Source: Hydrocarboniphaga sp. (GTDB taxonomy: Bacteria > Pseudomonadota > Gammaproteobacteria > Nevskiales > Nevskiaceae). From it: a stretch of DNA of 64,000 nt. The stretch covers positions 62,001-126,000 of the forward strand of contig NZ_JAQGNT010000009.1 of assembly GCF_028291725.1 (NCBI RefSeq), written 5' to 3'. This document shows, one piece after another, positions 16,603-25,119 of this stretch (within the stretch, counting starts at the first letter, position 1; the number at the start of each line of letters is the position of its first letter). The position numbers and the translations under genes are program-made. A model generated the notes under the pieces. That model did no database searches. It had not been told where the DNA came from and saw only the letters and a list, made by a program, of their open reading frames with translations.

Positions 16603-19600
16603 TCACATAAGGTCCAGCCTCGACTGCAAGCGGACGAGATGGCCAGTAGCGCCGGTACTCTTGAAAGCTTCGAGCGCCCGCGCTCGATGGCCCGCGGCTT
16701 CCGCCTGATCCGCCGCACACCGCATGCGCGCCAGCCATAACCAAGGTCTTGCAACCTCGGCTCCGGTATCTTCGATCAACTGATCTACGCGCTCCAGCCC
16801 TTCCGCTGCACGTGGGGTTGAAATGCCCTGCCCGCACAACTCCAGGTAGCCGAGCCAGCTCATGACTTCCCATACGCGCGCATGCGAGCTATGGGCGCTG
16901 TCGATCGCGGCGATGGCGGCATCGTGTGAGCGCTGCAGATCTCCGACCAGGCGATAGGCTCGCGCCAGTGTCAGCAGCGTCTGAGCCTGGTACTGGTATG
17001 CGTTGGCGCCGGGTGCTACCAACGGCAGGGCTTTTTTCAGCAGGTCGATCGCGATGCTGGCGTCACCCTGCAGCACGTGCGCCAAACCGAGCCCGCGCAG
17101 CGCAATCGCGCGGAAATAGGAGCTGCCGGATTCTTCGGCGCGTTCCATCGCCAACTCACCATGCCGCAACACGCCTTCGTAGTCGCCGGTGAAGTTGGCA
17201 AGATCGATCCAGCAGGTGTGCATCCAGCTGATCACGCGGTTCTTCCCTTCCGCATAGGCGAATACCGCGTTCAACTGCGTCCTGGCTTCCGGCAGCCGGC
17301 CTAGCCAGCCCAGCATCAGCGCGTGAAAGGCACGCGACATGAAATTGTCGTGACTGATGGGCTCCGTCAGCCAGCTGTCGCCGCCGGCTTCGCTGACCCT
17401 TTCTGCGCCTTCGCGCGGATAGCCCGCGGTGCTGTGGACCAGCAGTAACTGCAAGCGGAAGCGGCCGATCAGTTCGACCGCGTTGCTGTCGACGGCCAGC
17501 CGCATGGCTTTCGCCACCAGCCGGATCGCTTCCCGCGCATCACCGCGATGCAGCTGCTCGGCGCTGTAGGAGATCAGCAACTCGGCTTGCGCAGGAACAT
17601 CGCGATTGGTCTCGGCCAGTTCGCTGGCATCGCGATAAGCCTGCTCGACTTCGTCGGTCGACATGTCGGTGAACTGCGCCTGGCGCACCAGCCCGGCTAG
17701 CGCCTGGACTCGCAAGCGGTCGGCGATTGCCGAGCGCGGTGCACGTTCGATGTTGTTGCGCGCCAGACGGAACTGGGCCAGCGATGCATTCGCACCGTGA
17801 TTGGCCGACCAGCGTGCGGCCTGGAAATTCCACTCGGTCGCGCGCAGCCATTCCTGCGCCCGGCGCCAGTGATACGCAATCACCGGCGCTACATCATCGG
17901 CCACGGCTTCAAGCGGATGCTCCTGCTCCAGCAACAAGGCGAGCCGCGCATGCGCTTCCCGCCGATGCGATTCGAGCTGGGTTCGGTAGACCACGTCCTG
18001 GCTGATCGGATGCATGAACTCGCAAACATCATCCGCTTCGCTGTCGGTTCTGACGAAGCCGCGCAGCTGCAGATTGCGCAGGCCGGCAGCGACTGCATCT
18101 TCGGAGAGGCTCACCAGTTGAAGCAGCAGCCCGCGGCTGAATTGCAGGCCGATGATCGAGGCCGACTGCAGCAGATGCTTGTCCACCTCGTCGAGCTTGT
18201 CGACGCGTGCGGCGACCAGCGCATGCACGGTGTCCGGGATGGTCCAGCGCTCGATGGCGCGCTCCAGAGAGTAGGCCCCGCGAACACCGCGCAGCTGCCC
18301 CGACTCGCTCAACGATTGAACCGCCTCCTCCATGAAGAACGGGTTCCCGCCTGCTCGCTTGCTCAACTCCCGCGGCAATTGCGCGACGCTCGGATGCGCG
18401 CCGAGCAGTTGCAGCGCCAGATTCTCGATCTGCTCGGCTTTCAGCGCCTCCAGCACGATGCGCAGATTCGCCGGGTTTTGCAGCTGGCCGGCAGAAGCGC
18501 CCGGCCTGAAATTGAATAGCAGCAGCGTGGAGCTTCCGGCAATCTGCGCCGCCAGCATCTGCAGGAAACTGAGGCTGCCCGCATCGACGAAATGCAGATC
18601 TTCAACCAACAGCAACTGCGGCGAATCCGATAGGGGCAGCAGACGCGCCAGCAGCTCGAACAGCTGATGCCGGTCTGCAGGAACACCGGTAGCGGAATTG
18701 CTGACGGCGCCGTCACCGACGCCGAGAAAATCCAGCAGGCGCGGCAACAGCACGACCGACGCAGGATCGAACAGCAGCAGTGCGCCGGCGGCGAGCTGCC
18801 TGATATCCGCGCGGCTGCCGTGTTCGGGCAAGCCAAGGCGCCGACGCACCAGCGTCTGCACCGGATGGAATGGCACTGCGGTGGCATAGGGCACACCGGT
18901 AGCGCGATGCACGGCGATGCCGTTGCGCTCGCACTCGAGCGCGAAATCGTGGCATAGCCGGCTCTTGCCGATACCGGCCTCGCCCTCGACTGAAACCACT
19001 TGCCCACGGCCGGCGACGACTTCGCGCATCGCCGCGCGCAGTTGCTCGCGCTCAAGCTCGCGGCCGACCAGGCGCGTTGCGCCGCGTGCCAGGCCGCGCT
19101 CGAGCCGCGTCTTGGCCGCGCCCTCGCCTTCGACCTCGTACACGCGCAGCGGCGCATCGCTACCGGCGACCGTCATCTCACCCAGATCACGCAGACGGAA
19201 GTAGCCTTCGGTCAACAGCGCAGTATTGCGTGTAGCGTAGATCCGTCCAGGCTCGCAGATCTGTTCCATGCGAGCCGCGAGATTCACCGTCAAACCCTGA
19301 GCGGTGTAGTCCATCCGCAAATCGTCACCGATGGCGCCGACGATTACCTCGCCGGTGTTGAGACCGGCACGTGTCGAAAGATTGATTCCCAGCGACAGGC
19401 GCAACTCGTCGGCGTATTCGCGCATCGTCCGCTGAATCTCCAGCGCGGCAAAACAGGCCCTGGACGCATGATCCTCCAGTGCCAGCGGTGCTCCGAACAG
19501 CGCCATGATGCCGTCGCCGGTGTACTGGTTGACCGTACCTTCATAACGATGCACGGCGGCGCCGAGCAGGCTGAAAAAGCGATCGAGAATCCGATGCCAG

Positions 19601-19845
19601 ACCTCGGCCCCCGCCTGCTCGGCCATCCGGGTGGAACCCTTGATGTCAACGAATAGCACGGTCACGCGCTTGCGTTCGCCGATCAGCGCGGCACGAGAGT
19701 TCAGCACGCGCTCGGCCAGATGCTGAGGGGTGTAAATGCGTCGCCCTTGCTCCGGCAAGTCGTCCGCGCCCAAACGCCTGCCGCATTGATTGCAGAATCG
19801 GGCGCCCGCGGGATTGTCTGCATGACAGTTTTGACAGGCAAGCAC
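16603..19845 (-). CDS. Zinc-ribbon/class III cyclase/AAA ATPase/TPR regulator
   Basis: 1080 residues. An N-terminal zinc ribbon has Cys4, Cys7, Cys18 and Cys21. A class III nucleotide cyclase domain spans about 57-240, with metal-binding Asp67 (LFVDIKGST) and Asp111 (YTGDGIMA), and Asn188/Arg192 in VNLAARM. A STAND-type ATPase follows with Walker A GEAGIGKSR (288-296) and Walker B LLLVEDLHFVD. The C-terminal half is helical TPR-like. Such proteins are large signal-transducing switches; the cyclase metal and transition-state residues are present, so cAMP synthesis is plausible. No signal peptide, hence cytoplasmic. Stands alone between an orphan lipoprotein and a stress-type gene. Confidence 0.85.
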   Translation of the reverse strand: MLACQNCHADNPAGARFCNQCGRRLGADDLPEQGRRIYTPQHLAERVLNSRAALIGERKRVTVLFVDIKGSTRMAEQAGAEVWHRILDRFFSLLGAAVHRYEGTVNQYTGDGIMALFGAPLALEDHASRACFAALEIQRTMREYADELRLSLGINLSTRAGLNTGEVIVGAIGDDLRMDYTAQGLTVNLAARMEQICEPGRIYATRNTALLTEGYFRLRDLGEMTVAGSDAPLRVYEVEGEGAAKTRLERGLARGATRLVGRELEREQLRAAMREVVAGRGQVVSVEGEAGIGKSRLCHDFALECERNGIAVHRATGVPYATAVPFHPVQTLVRRRLGLPEHGSRADIRQLAAGALLLFDPASVVLLPRLLDFLGVGDGAVSNSATGVPADRHQLFELLARLLPLSDSPQLLLVEDLHFVDAGSLSFLQMLAAQIAGSSTLLLFNFRPGASAGQLQNPANLRIVLEALKAEQIENLALQLLGAHPSVAQLPRELSKRAGGNPFFMEEAVQSLSESGQLRGVRGAYSLERAIERWTIPDTVHALVAARVDKLDEVDKHLLQSASIIGLQFSRGLLLQLVSLSEDAVAAGLRNLQLRGFVRTDSEADDVCEFMHPISQDVVYRTQLESHRREAHARLALLLEQEHPLEAVADDVAPVIAYHWRRAQEWLRATEWNFQAARWSANHGANASLAQFRLARNNIERAPRSAIADRLRVQALAGLVRQAQFTDMSTDEVEQAYRDASELAETNRDVPAQAELLISYSAEQLHRGDAREAIRLVAKAMRLAVDSNAVELIGRFRLQLLLVHSTAGYPREGAERVSEAGGDSWLTEPISHDNFMSRAFHALMLGWLGRLPEARTQLNAVFAYAEGKNRVISWMHTCWIDLANFTGDYEGVLRHGELAMERAEESGSSYFRAIALRGLGLAHVLQGDASIAIDLLKKALPLVAPGANAYQYQAQTLLTLARAYRLVGDLQRSHDAAIAAIDSAHSSHARVWEVMSWLGYLELCGQGISTPRAAEGLERVDQLIEDTGAEVARPWLWLARMRCAADQAEAAGHRARALEAFKSTGATGHLVRLQSRLDLM

Positions 19846-20032
19846 GGCGATCCTCCCGGGCGAGATCGAAGCTTAACCCAGCAGCTTTGATCGGCCACAA
19901 CCGCCGCAGGTAGCGCCGGCCCCGTTCCTCCTCCCGCAAGCGGCAGAAGAACCGGCGGTGCCGATCGCTACTGGATCGACCGGACCCGCATCGACTTGTC
20001 GCACATTCAGAGCAGCAGGCCTACGGCTCCGC

Positions 20033-20068
20033 AAAAAGCCGCACTCGTTGATCCGCAGTCTGCGGCTT
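20033..20068 (-). terminator. Rho-independent terminator
   Basis: Read on the minus strand: AAGCCGCA and TGCGGCTT form an 8-bp stem (20061-20068 and 20036-20043) ending in a run of T (A-run at 20033-20037 on the plus strand). It lies 38 bp past the stop of the small protein gene at 20106-20477. Confidence 0.55.
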
Positions 20069-20105
20069 GATCGTGCGCACCACCTTGGCGGCGGCCATCA
20101 GCTGA

Positions 20106-20477
20106 TCAGGGTGTAGACGCCATAAGTGCATGCTTGAGGAAATACTCACGCGCAAGGGCCAGCAGTTGGCCTTCGCTGGGATGATCCACGATCTCCCAGC
20201 CGACAATCTGCGGCGCCAAGGCCGCGCGGTGCTTGTCCACGTAGTGGCGGAAGTCGGCCTGCGCGGTATGCGAACTGGTCACCAGAATCTCGCCGAGGCC
20301 CGCCAGCGCATCGCAGACCTCGCCGAAGAATTCATGTTCGGTGCGCACGCTGCTGCGGTGCTGGCGAGTGTGATGATGATGTTCCTTGAGCTTCCGGGTT
20401 TGCACGTCTTCGGCGTCGAACTGCAACACTTGAGCGCTGTGGTGATCGAGCCAGACCACGGTCTGGGATAGCAGCAT
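20106..20477 (-). CDS. Small eRF1-like 'translational machinery' protein
   Basis: 123 residues from the ATG at 20477, chosen because AGGAG lies seven bases upstream. Features: VVWLDHHSAQVLQF start, a HHHH cluster near residue 32, EHEFFGEVCDALAGLGEILVTSSHTA, and a C-terminal VDHPSEGQLLALAREYF. This matches a widespread proteobacterial family annotated as translational machinery protein, related to the first domain of archaeal/eukaryotic release factor eRF1; its role is not established. An FNR-like box upstream suggests induction under oxygen limitation. Recognition is from memory of the family pattern, so moderate. Confidence 0.6.
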   Translation of the reverse strand: MLLSQTVVWLDHHSAQVLQFDAEDVQTRKLKEHHHHTRQHRSSVRTEHEFFGEVCDALAGLGEILVTSSHTAQADFRHYVDKHRAALAPQIVGWEIVDHPSEGQLLALAREYFLKHALMASTP

Positions 20478-20552
20478 GAGAAAGCTCCTGTATTGAACGG
20501 AAAATCGCCAAATCGCGCGCCGACCGATTGGACGACGGGACGATGTGCGACC

Positions 20553-20594
20553 ACCGTAGCGGCTGCGATACGCGCCCACATTGATCGGCGTCAA
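20553..20594 (-). promoter_or_regulatory. FNR/Anr-type class II promoter
   Basis: On the minus strand TTGAC-GCCG-ATCAA (20581-20594) matches the FNR/Anr consensus TTGAT-N4-ATCAA in nine of ten fixed bases. If it is centred at -41.5, the start of transcription falls at 20546 and the -12 to -7 hexamer is TACGGT (20553-20558), with the key T, A and final T in place. It would drive the gene starting at 20477 with a leader of about 70 bases. Confidence 0.5.
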
Positions 20595-20717
20595 TTGCCC
20601 CGGCCGTCCACGACCGAGGGGCGGACGAATTGGCAATGCGAACGCTTGGGACTTGATCAGAGCTTGCCTGCACCCGGCAGGCACTCTGTTGAATCCCGCA
20701 CCCAGCTTGGAAGAAGG

Positions 20718-20930
20718 CTACTTTCCAATCCGCGAGGAAGGCCCGGCCCTTTTACGCGCCAGCCTTGTCTTTGCAGGCTTGGGCGCGTCGGCTGCAGCGT
20801 CGACCGGGTTCTGCAGCAGCGTGCCCGAATCGACGCGCGAGTGAGGATAGTGCGTTGCGCCCCGCTGGGTCTGGGGGCTGTCGATCGAGGCCATCGACAC
20901 TGCCAACGACTGTTCGTCCATGTTCATCAT
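20718..20930 (-). CDS. Possible small basic-tailed protein, 70 aa
   Basis: Unrecognised. The frame has a GC-rich third codon position like real genes here and a basic C-terminus (KTRLARKRAGPSSRIGK). The only ribosome binding site is a weak AAGG about 11 bases upstream of an ATGATGAACATG start cluster. It occupies an otherwise empty 546-bp stretch (20478-21023). It may be spurious. Confidence 0.3.
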   Translation of the reverse strand: MMNMDEQSLAVSMASIDSPQTQRGATHYPHSRVDSGTLLQNPVDAAADAPKPAKTRLARKRAGPSSRIGK

Positions 20931-21023
20931 TGTAGTGGCCTTGGTTGGTAACCGGCCGAGCTTGCGCGCAGAGCGCGCTTTGCTCTGTACGGCAGCACAC
21001 TCAATCCTGGCTCAGGATGAGTG

Positions 21024-22175
21024 TTAAACCGACACCAATCGCAACCTCGTGATTTCCGAGGGCGCAAAAAATCGCAGTGGCGGCCCCCAGTAGCCGGTTC
21101 CACGACTGGTATACACCAACAGCTGTTTCAATCGATTCAGGCCAGCCACGAAGGGTTGCTGCATTGGCACAAACAGATTCCACGGCAGGAACTGGCCACC
21201 GTGGGTATGCCCGGACAGTTGAACATCGAATCCCGCTTCGGCGGCTGCCGCTGCGGAGCGCGGCTGATGAGCCAGCAAAACCTTGATCGCGACGGGCTCG
21301 TCGCTGCGAGCGGCTGCCGCGGGATCACTGGTATGGGTCACGTCGAAGTGCCCCCCACTGAAATCAGTGACGCCGCCAATCAGCAGGCGCTCGCCGTCGT
21401 GACTCAGGACCTGGTTTTCATTGAGCAGTACACGCATACCCAGGCGCCGCCATTCCGGCAGCCAGGCTTCGACGCCGTGGTAGTACTCGTGGTTGCCGGT
21501 AACGCAATACGTACCGTGCCGCGAACGCAGCTCGGACAGGGGCGCCACGTGCGCGCGCAGACTCGCGACGCTGCCGTCTACGACGTCACCGGTGATCGCG
21601 ACCAGATCGGCGTCGAGACCGTTGACGCGGCGGACGATCGCGTCCAGATAGCCTCGCTTGATCGTCGGCCCGACGTGGATATCGCTGAGTTGCACGATCG
21701 TGAAACCGGAAAGCGCGAGCGGCAAGCCCGCGATCGGCAGATCAACGTTTACCACTTTGGCAAGCCGGCGAGCATTCACCAGGCCGATCAGGCTGACCGC
21801 CAGACTCAGCATTACAACCGCGACGGCTGACCGATGTTGCAGCGGTCCACCATTCACCGAAACGGGCTGCAACAGACTCCAGGCGGCGAACCCGGCGAGC
21901 GTGATGTCGCGCAACAAACACAGTATGAGCAGGCTCGAAAACACGCCCATTGCCAGATAGCCGGCCCAGGCCAAAGCATCGGCGCTGCGTTCCGGCAGGC
22001 GGCTCAAGCGCAGCAGTAGCGGTGCCGGCACCAGCACGCACGAGGCCAGCAGCAAACCAAAACCAATACCGAAACCAAGCGGTCCCAGATCCAGTGCCGG
22101 CAACAGACGCCAGGCGATATACCCGTGTAGCAGCACGCTCACGAACGCAACGAACAGCAGAGGGTTTCGACGCAT
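21024..22175 (-). CDS. Membrane-anchored metallophosphoesterase (YkuE-like)
   Basis: 383 residues: four or five N-terminal membrane helices in the first about 140 residues, then a calcineurin-type phosphoesterase domain. All metal motifs are present: LSDIHVG, TGDVVDG, TGNHEYYHG and SGHTHGGQ. The domain follows the membrane part on the periplasmic or cytoplasmic face (orientation not determined). Members act on phosphoesters such as UDP-lipid intermediates or nucleotides; the substrate here is unknown. No operon partner. Confidence 0.85.
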   Translation of the reverse strand: MRRNPLLFVAFVSVLLHGYIAWRLLPALDLGPLGFGIGFGLLLASCVLVPAPLLLRLSRLPERSADALAWAGYLAMGVFSSLLILCLLRDITLAGFAAWSLLQPVSVNGGPLQHRSAVAVVMLSLAVSLIGLVNARRLAKVVNVDLPIAGLPLALSGFTIVQLSDIHVGPTIKRGYLDAIVRRVNGLDADLVAITGDVVDGSVASLRAHVAPLSELRSRHGTYCVTGNHEYYHGVEAWLPEWRRLGMRVLLNENQVLSHDGERLLIGGVTDFSGGHFDVTHTSDPAAAARSDEPVAIKVLLAHQPRSAAAAAEAGFDVQLSGHTHGGQFLPWNLFVPMQQPFVAGLNRLKQLLVYTSRGTGYWGPPLRFFAPSEITRLRLVSV

Positions 22176-22332
22176 CCGCTGAAGCTGGTACCGCGTCCGC
22201 CGAATTCAAGTTGTGGATTCGAGACAAGCCGAACCGGCCCACAGCACTACCCTGGCAGCCAGCCGGACGCCAGCGTCCTCAGGCATCCGCTGGCGATGCG
22301 GCGATCAGTGATCGCCCATCGCTGAGCACCAC

Positions 22333-23361
22333 TCAGCGATCGCGGTACTGCGACTCAGCGCGCTCGTCCTGGCCCTTGATGTCGACGCAGACGGTCGCGG
22401 TCGGGCGCGCCAGCAGACGCGCGATACCGATGGCCTCGCCGGTCTTCTCGCAGTAGCCGTATTCCTTGTCGCGGATGCGACGGAAGGCGTCCTCGATCTT
22501 GCGCAGCAGCAGCGATTCACGCTCGCGCAAACGCAGGTCGAGCCAGTGCTCTTCCTCGGCGCTCGCACGGTCCGCCGGATCGGCGAACACTTCGCGCTGA
22601 TGCAGGCGTTCCTTCACGTCGACTTCGCGCGCCAGCACTTCGGAGCGCATCTGCAACAGGCGTTCGTGGAAGAACGCGAGCTGGTCGTCGTTCATGTAAT
22701 CCGCCGCCGGCATGCTGCGGATCTCTTCTTCGGATGGCACGCGCCCGTTGGCGGCGCCTCTGCGGACGGTGGTCTTGGCCGGCTTGGCCGGGAGAGTTGA
22801 GCTTGCGGCGGTAGTGGAAGGCTTGGACACAGACATCATCTTGGCAATCTTTCCTGTTGCGGCCGGCACCGCCGGTTCCGCGATCTTGGTGGGCTTTTCC
22901 GAGGGGGTAGCTGTAGCGACAGGCGGCGAAGGGGCCGCAGCAACTTCAGTTTTAACGGCCGGCTTTACCGGAGGTTCAATGGCCGGCTTCACTGCAACGG
23001 GCTTTGCGGCGGGAGCCGGCGCAACCACTACCTTCTTGGCCACCTTCTTGGCGGGTGGCAGTGCCGCCTTGGGCTTGGCTTTGGCAGCCGCCGGCGGAGT
23101 TGGAGAGGCTTTCTTGGGGACTGGCTTTGAAGCCGCCTTGGCCGTCGGCTTAACCGCCTTGGGAGCGGGTTTGGCAGGCTTTGCTGCAGGTTTCGCCGCC
23201 TTGACCGGCTTTGCAGCCGCTTTCGGCGACGGCTTCGGAGCGGGCTTCGTGAAGGCCCCCTTGGCGACTGCGGCCGATTTCTTGACCAGTTTCCTGGCGG
23301 CGGTCACGACCGATTTCGACTTGGGTGCAGGTGCCGGCTTAGCAGCTTTCTTGGACGCCAT
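22333..23361 (-). CDS. DksA-family RNA polymerase-binding protein with long Lys/Ala/Pro tail
   Basis: 342 residues. Residues 1-206 are a low-complexity Lys/Ala/Pro-rich region resembling histone H1 tails. Residues about 207-342 are a DksA domain: coiled coil, tip motif DPADRA (Asp261 and Asp264 equivalent to the catalytic tip acids of E. coli DksA) and a GYC...CVDI C-terminal region. The four-Cys zinc finger is reduced to Cys304-x2-Thr307-x17-Cys325-x2-Ile328, the pattern of zinc-independent DksA2-type proteins. It should modulate transcription initiation with ppGpp. The tail may bind nucleic acid. No second dksA is in this window. Confidence 0.85.
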   Translation of the reverse strand: MASKKAAKPAPAPKSKSVVTAARKLVKKSAAVAKGAFTKPAPKPSPKAAAKPVKAAKPAAKPAKPAPKAVKPTAKAASKPVPKKASPTPPAAAKAKPKAALPPAKKVAKKVVVAPAPAAKPVAVKPAIEPPVKPAVKTEVAAAPSPPVATATPSEKPTKIAEPAVPAATGKIAKMMSVSKPSTTAASSTLPAKPAKTTVRRGAANGRVPSEEEIRSMPAADYMNDDQLAFFHERLLQMRSEVLAREVDVKERLHQREVFADPADRASAEEEHWLDLRLRERESLLLRKIEDAFRRIRDKEYGYCEKTGEAIGIARLLARPTATVCVDIKGQDERAESQYRDR

Positions 23362-23586
23362 TTCGACTCTCTCCGTTATCTAATCGTACCTGCTCGCTGT
23401 TCTATCCCCGCCCGTCCCGCCCTCCAAGCTCGACGAGGTACGAACTCTGGGTACGAACTCTGGGTAAGTTAGTAAATTATCCCAGGCGAGACCGTGACCG
23501 GGTTCAAGCCATTCAATGCAATATTGTGGCACAAAAAGGGCCAGTCCCTTACCGGCCACCAGCCGGCCACCAGGCGGCAAAACCGC

Positions 23587-24633
23587 ATGTCGATCAGCCT
23601 CAAGCTTTTCTCTCCGTACTCACTCCTCCGCGGCCTCAGCTCGCAAAGCGCGAGCCAGTTGGCCAAGCGGACCAAGCTGATCCACCGGCACGGCGGAGAC
23701 TACCTGTTCCGCGCCGGCGAGCACTCAGCCTATACGTATTTTCTGGTCTCGGGTCAGCTGGCTTTCGAAGCGCCGACGGGGCTGCTGTCCGGCCATCTCT
23801 CGGCGGGAGACACGGCGGCCGCGGAACCCTTGCCGGGCACCTCGCCGCCGCAGGTGAGCGCGCGCTGTCTGAGCGACGTGGCCTGCCTGAGCGTCGATTC
23901 AGCCCTGCTTGAAGTGATGCTCAGCTGGGGTCGCGATCCGCAGGTGGACGTCGGCGAAGTCGGTGCGCATACGGCCACTGCAGCCGACGACTGGATGCTG
24001 CGGCTGCTGCAGCGCAGGACTTTCCAGCAACTTCCCGCCCGCATCCTGCAGGCGATGTTCCTGCGAATGAGTCCGGTCAGCGCCAACAGCGGCGAGATGC
24101 TGATCCGACAGAGCGAATCCGGTGACTACTTCTACGTCATCGTGGAAGGACATTGCCGGGTGATTCGCGAGGTGCCCGGGCACGCCCCGCTGGTGCTGGC
24201 CACGTTTGGGCCCGGCGATTGTTTCGGTGAAGACTCGCTGCTATCGGGGACGCCGCGCAACGCCAGCGTGCAGGCGCAGAACGCGGTCAAGCTGCTGCGC
24301 CTGTCTCAGGCCGATTTCGCCCAGCTACTGGGCTCGGCCTGGACCCGCCGGCTCGGTTTCGACGCCGCGGCCGGACGCGTTGCCAGCGGCACGGCGCGCT
24401 GGCTCGACGTGCGTCTGCCCAGCGAGCGCGCTGGCCGGCATCTGCCCGACAGCCTGAACATTCCGCTGTATCGGCTGCGCTCCAAGGCCGCCGAACTGCC
24501 GGCCGGGACCGTCTATATCTGCGTCTGCGACAACGGACGAAGCAGTGCGGTCGCCGCCTTCATCCTCGCCCATCTGGGACTCGAGGCCTGCGTGCTCGGC
24601 AATGGACTGCTGAATATCGAGACGACAGGCTGA
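23587..24633 (+). CDS. Cyclic-nucleotide-binding/rhodanese fusion protein
   Basis: 348 residues from ATG 23587 (an upstream in-frame ATG at 23494 gives an unlikely extension). Two cNMP-binding-like barrels occur. The first is degenerate (about 30-130). The second, about 155-260, carries GEMLIRQSESGDYFYVIVEG and the phosphate-cassette-like FGEDSLLSGTPRNASVQA. A C-terminal rhodanese domain (about 270-348) has LDVRLPSE and the active loop CDNGRS, with the catalytic Cys present. No DNA-binding domain is seen. It probably links a nucleotide signal to sulfur transfer or redox sensing; the partner is unknown. It diverges from the dksA-like gene. Confidence 0.8.
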   Translation: MSISLKLFSPYSLLRGLSSQSASQLAKRTKLIHRHGGDYLFRAGEHSAYTYFLVSGQLAFEAPTGLLSGHLSAGDTAAAEPLPGTSPPQVSARCLSDVACLSVDSALLEVMLSWGRDPQVDVGEVGAHTATAADDWMLRLLQRRTFQQLPARILQAMFLRMSPVSANSGEMLIRQSESGDYFYVIVEGHCRVIREVPGHAPLVLATFGPGDCFGEDSLLSGTPRNASVQAQNAVKLLRLSQADFAQLLGSAWTRRLGFDAAAGRVASGTARWLDVRLPSERAGRHLPDSLNIPLYRLRSKAAELPAGTVYICVCDNGRSSAVAAFILAHLGLEACVLGNGLLNIETTG

Positions 24634-24638
24634 GTCCC

Positions 24639-24718
24639 GTAGGTTGGGGTGAGCGCAGCGAACCCCACGCATCGGCGCGGGACGAACGTTGGGGTTCGCT
24701 GCGCTCACCCCAACCTAC
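24639..24718. repeat. REP/BIME-like inverted repeat, family II copy 1
   Basis: 80 bp bounded by GTAGGTTGGGGTGAGCGCAG and its inverse. Nearly identical copies lie at 54198-54275 and 57458-57535. It fills the gap between the convergent cNMP/rhodanese gene and pilZ. Confidence 0.9.
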
Positions 24719-24725
24719 CCGTTAC

Positions 24726-25085
24726 TCACAACGTATGGGTCGGCCGATCGGCGCCGAGCGCCCCGGCGAGTATCGACTCGATCTTTTTCTGGGTGATGCC
24801 ACCGTCCTGGCTGCTGAACTGCACGCCGATGCCCTGCGCGCGCTTGCCCTGCGCGGCACGCGGCGTCACCCAGACCACCTTGCCCGCCACCGGCAGGCGT
24901 TCCGCACTGTCGAGCAGGGTCAGCAGGATGAACACCTCGTCGCCGAGCCGGTATTCCTTTCCGGTCGGGATGAACAGGCCGCCGTTCTTGATGAACGGCA
25001 TGTAGGACACGTATAGCGCGCTCTTGTCCTTCAGGTTCAGCGTCAGGATGCCAGGCTGCGCGCCGGCTCTGGTTGGCGTCTCCAC
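24726..25085 (-). CDS. pilZ: Type IV pilus PilZ protein
   Basis: 119 residues with the PilZ barrel pattern (GGLFIPTGKEYRLGDEVFILLTL, then VAGKVVWVTPRAAQG, then GIGVQF). Like pilus-assembly PilZ of Pseudomonas and Xanthomonas, it lacks the N-terminal RxxxR c-di-GMP motif, so it probably acts by protein contacts (PilB/FimX) in type IV pilus assembly. Its position right after holB in tmk-holB-pilZ order is conserved in relatives. Stop is next to a REP repeat. Confidence 0.9.
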   Translation of the reverse strand: METPTRAGAQPGILTLNLKDKSALYVSYMPFIKNGGLFIPTGKEYRLGDEVFILLTLLDSAERLPVAGKVVWVTPRAAQGKRAQGIGVQFSSQDGGITQKKIESILAGALGADRPTHTL

Positions 25086-25119
25086 GATCTAGGTCCTCTC
25101 ATGGGCTCACGGCGCAACC

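Noticed and set aside
22940..23340. Repeated Lys/Ala/Pro codons as a possible tandem DNA repeat or CRISPR-like array
   Set aside because: They are irregular codon-level repeats inside the DksA tail; no constant repeat-spacer pattern. No CRISPR array was seen anywhere in the window.
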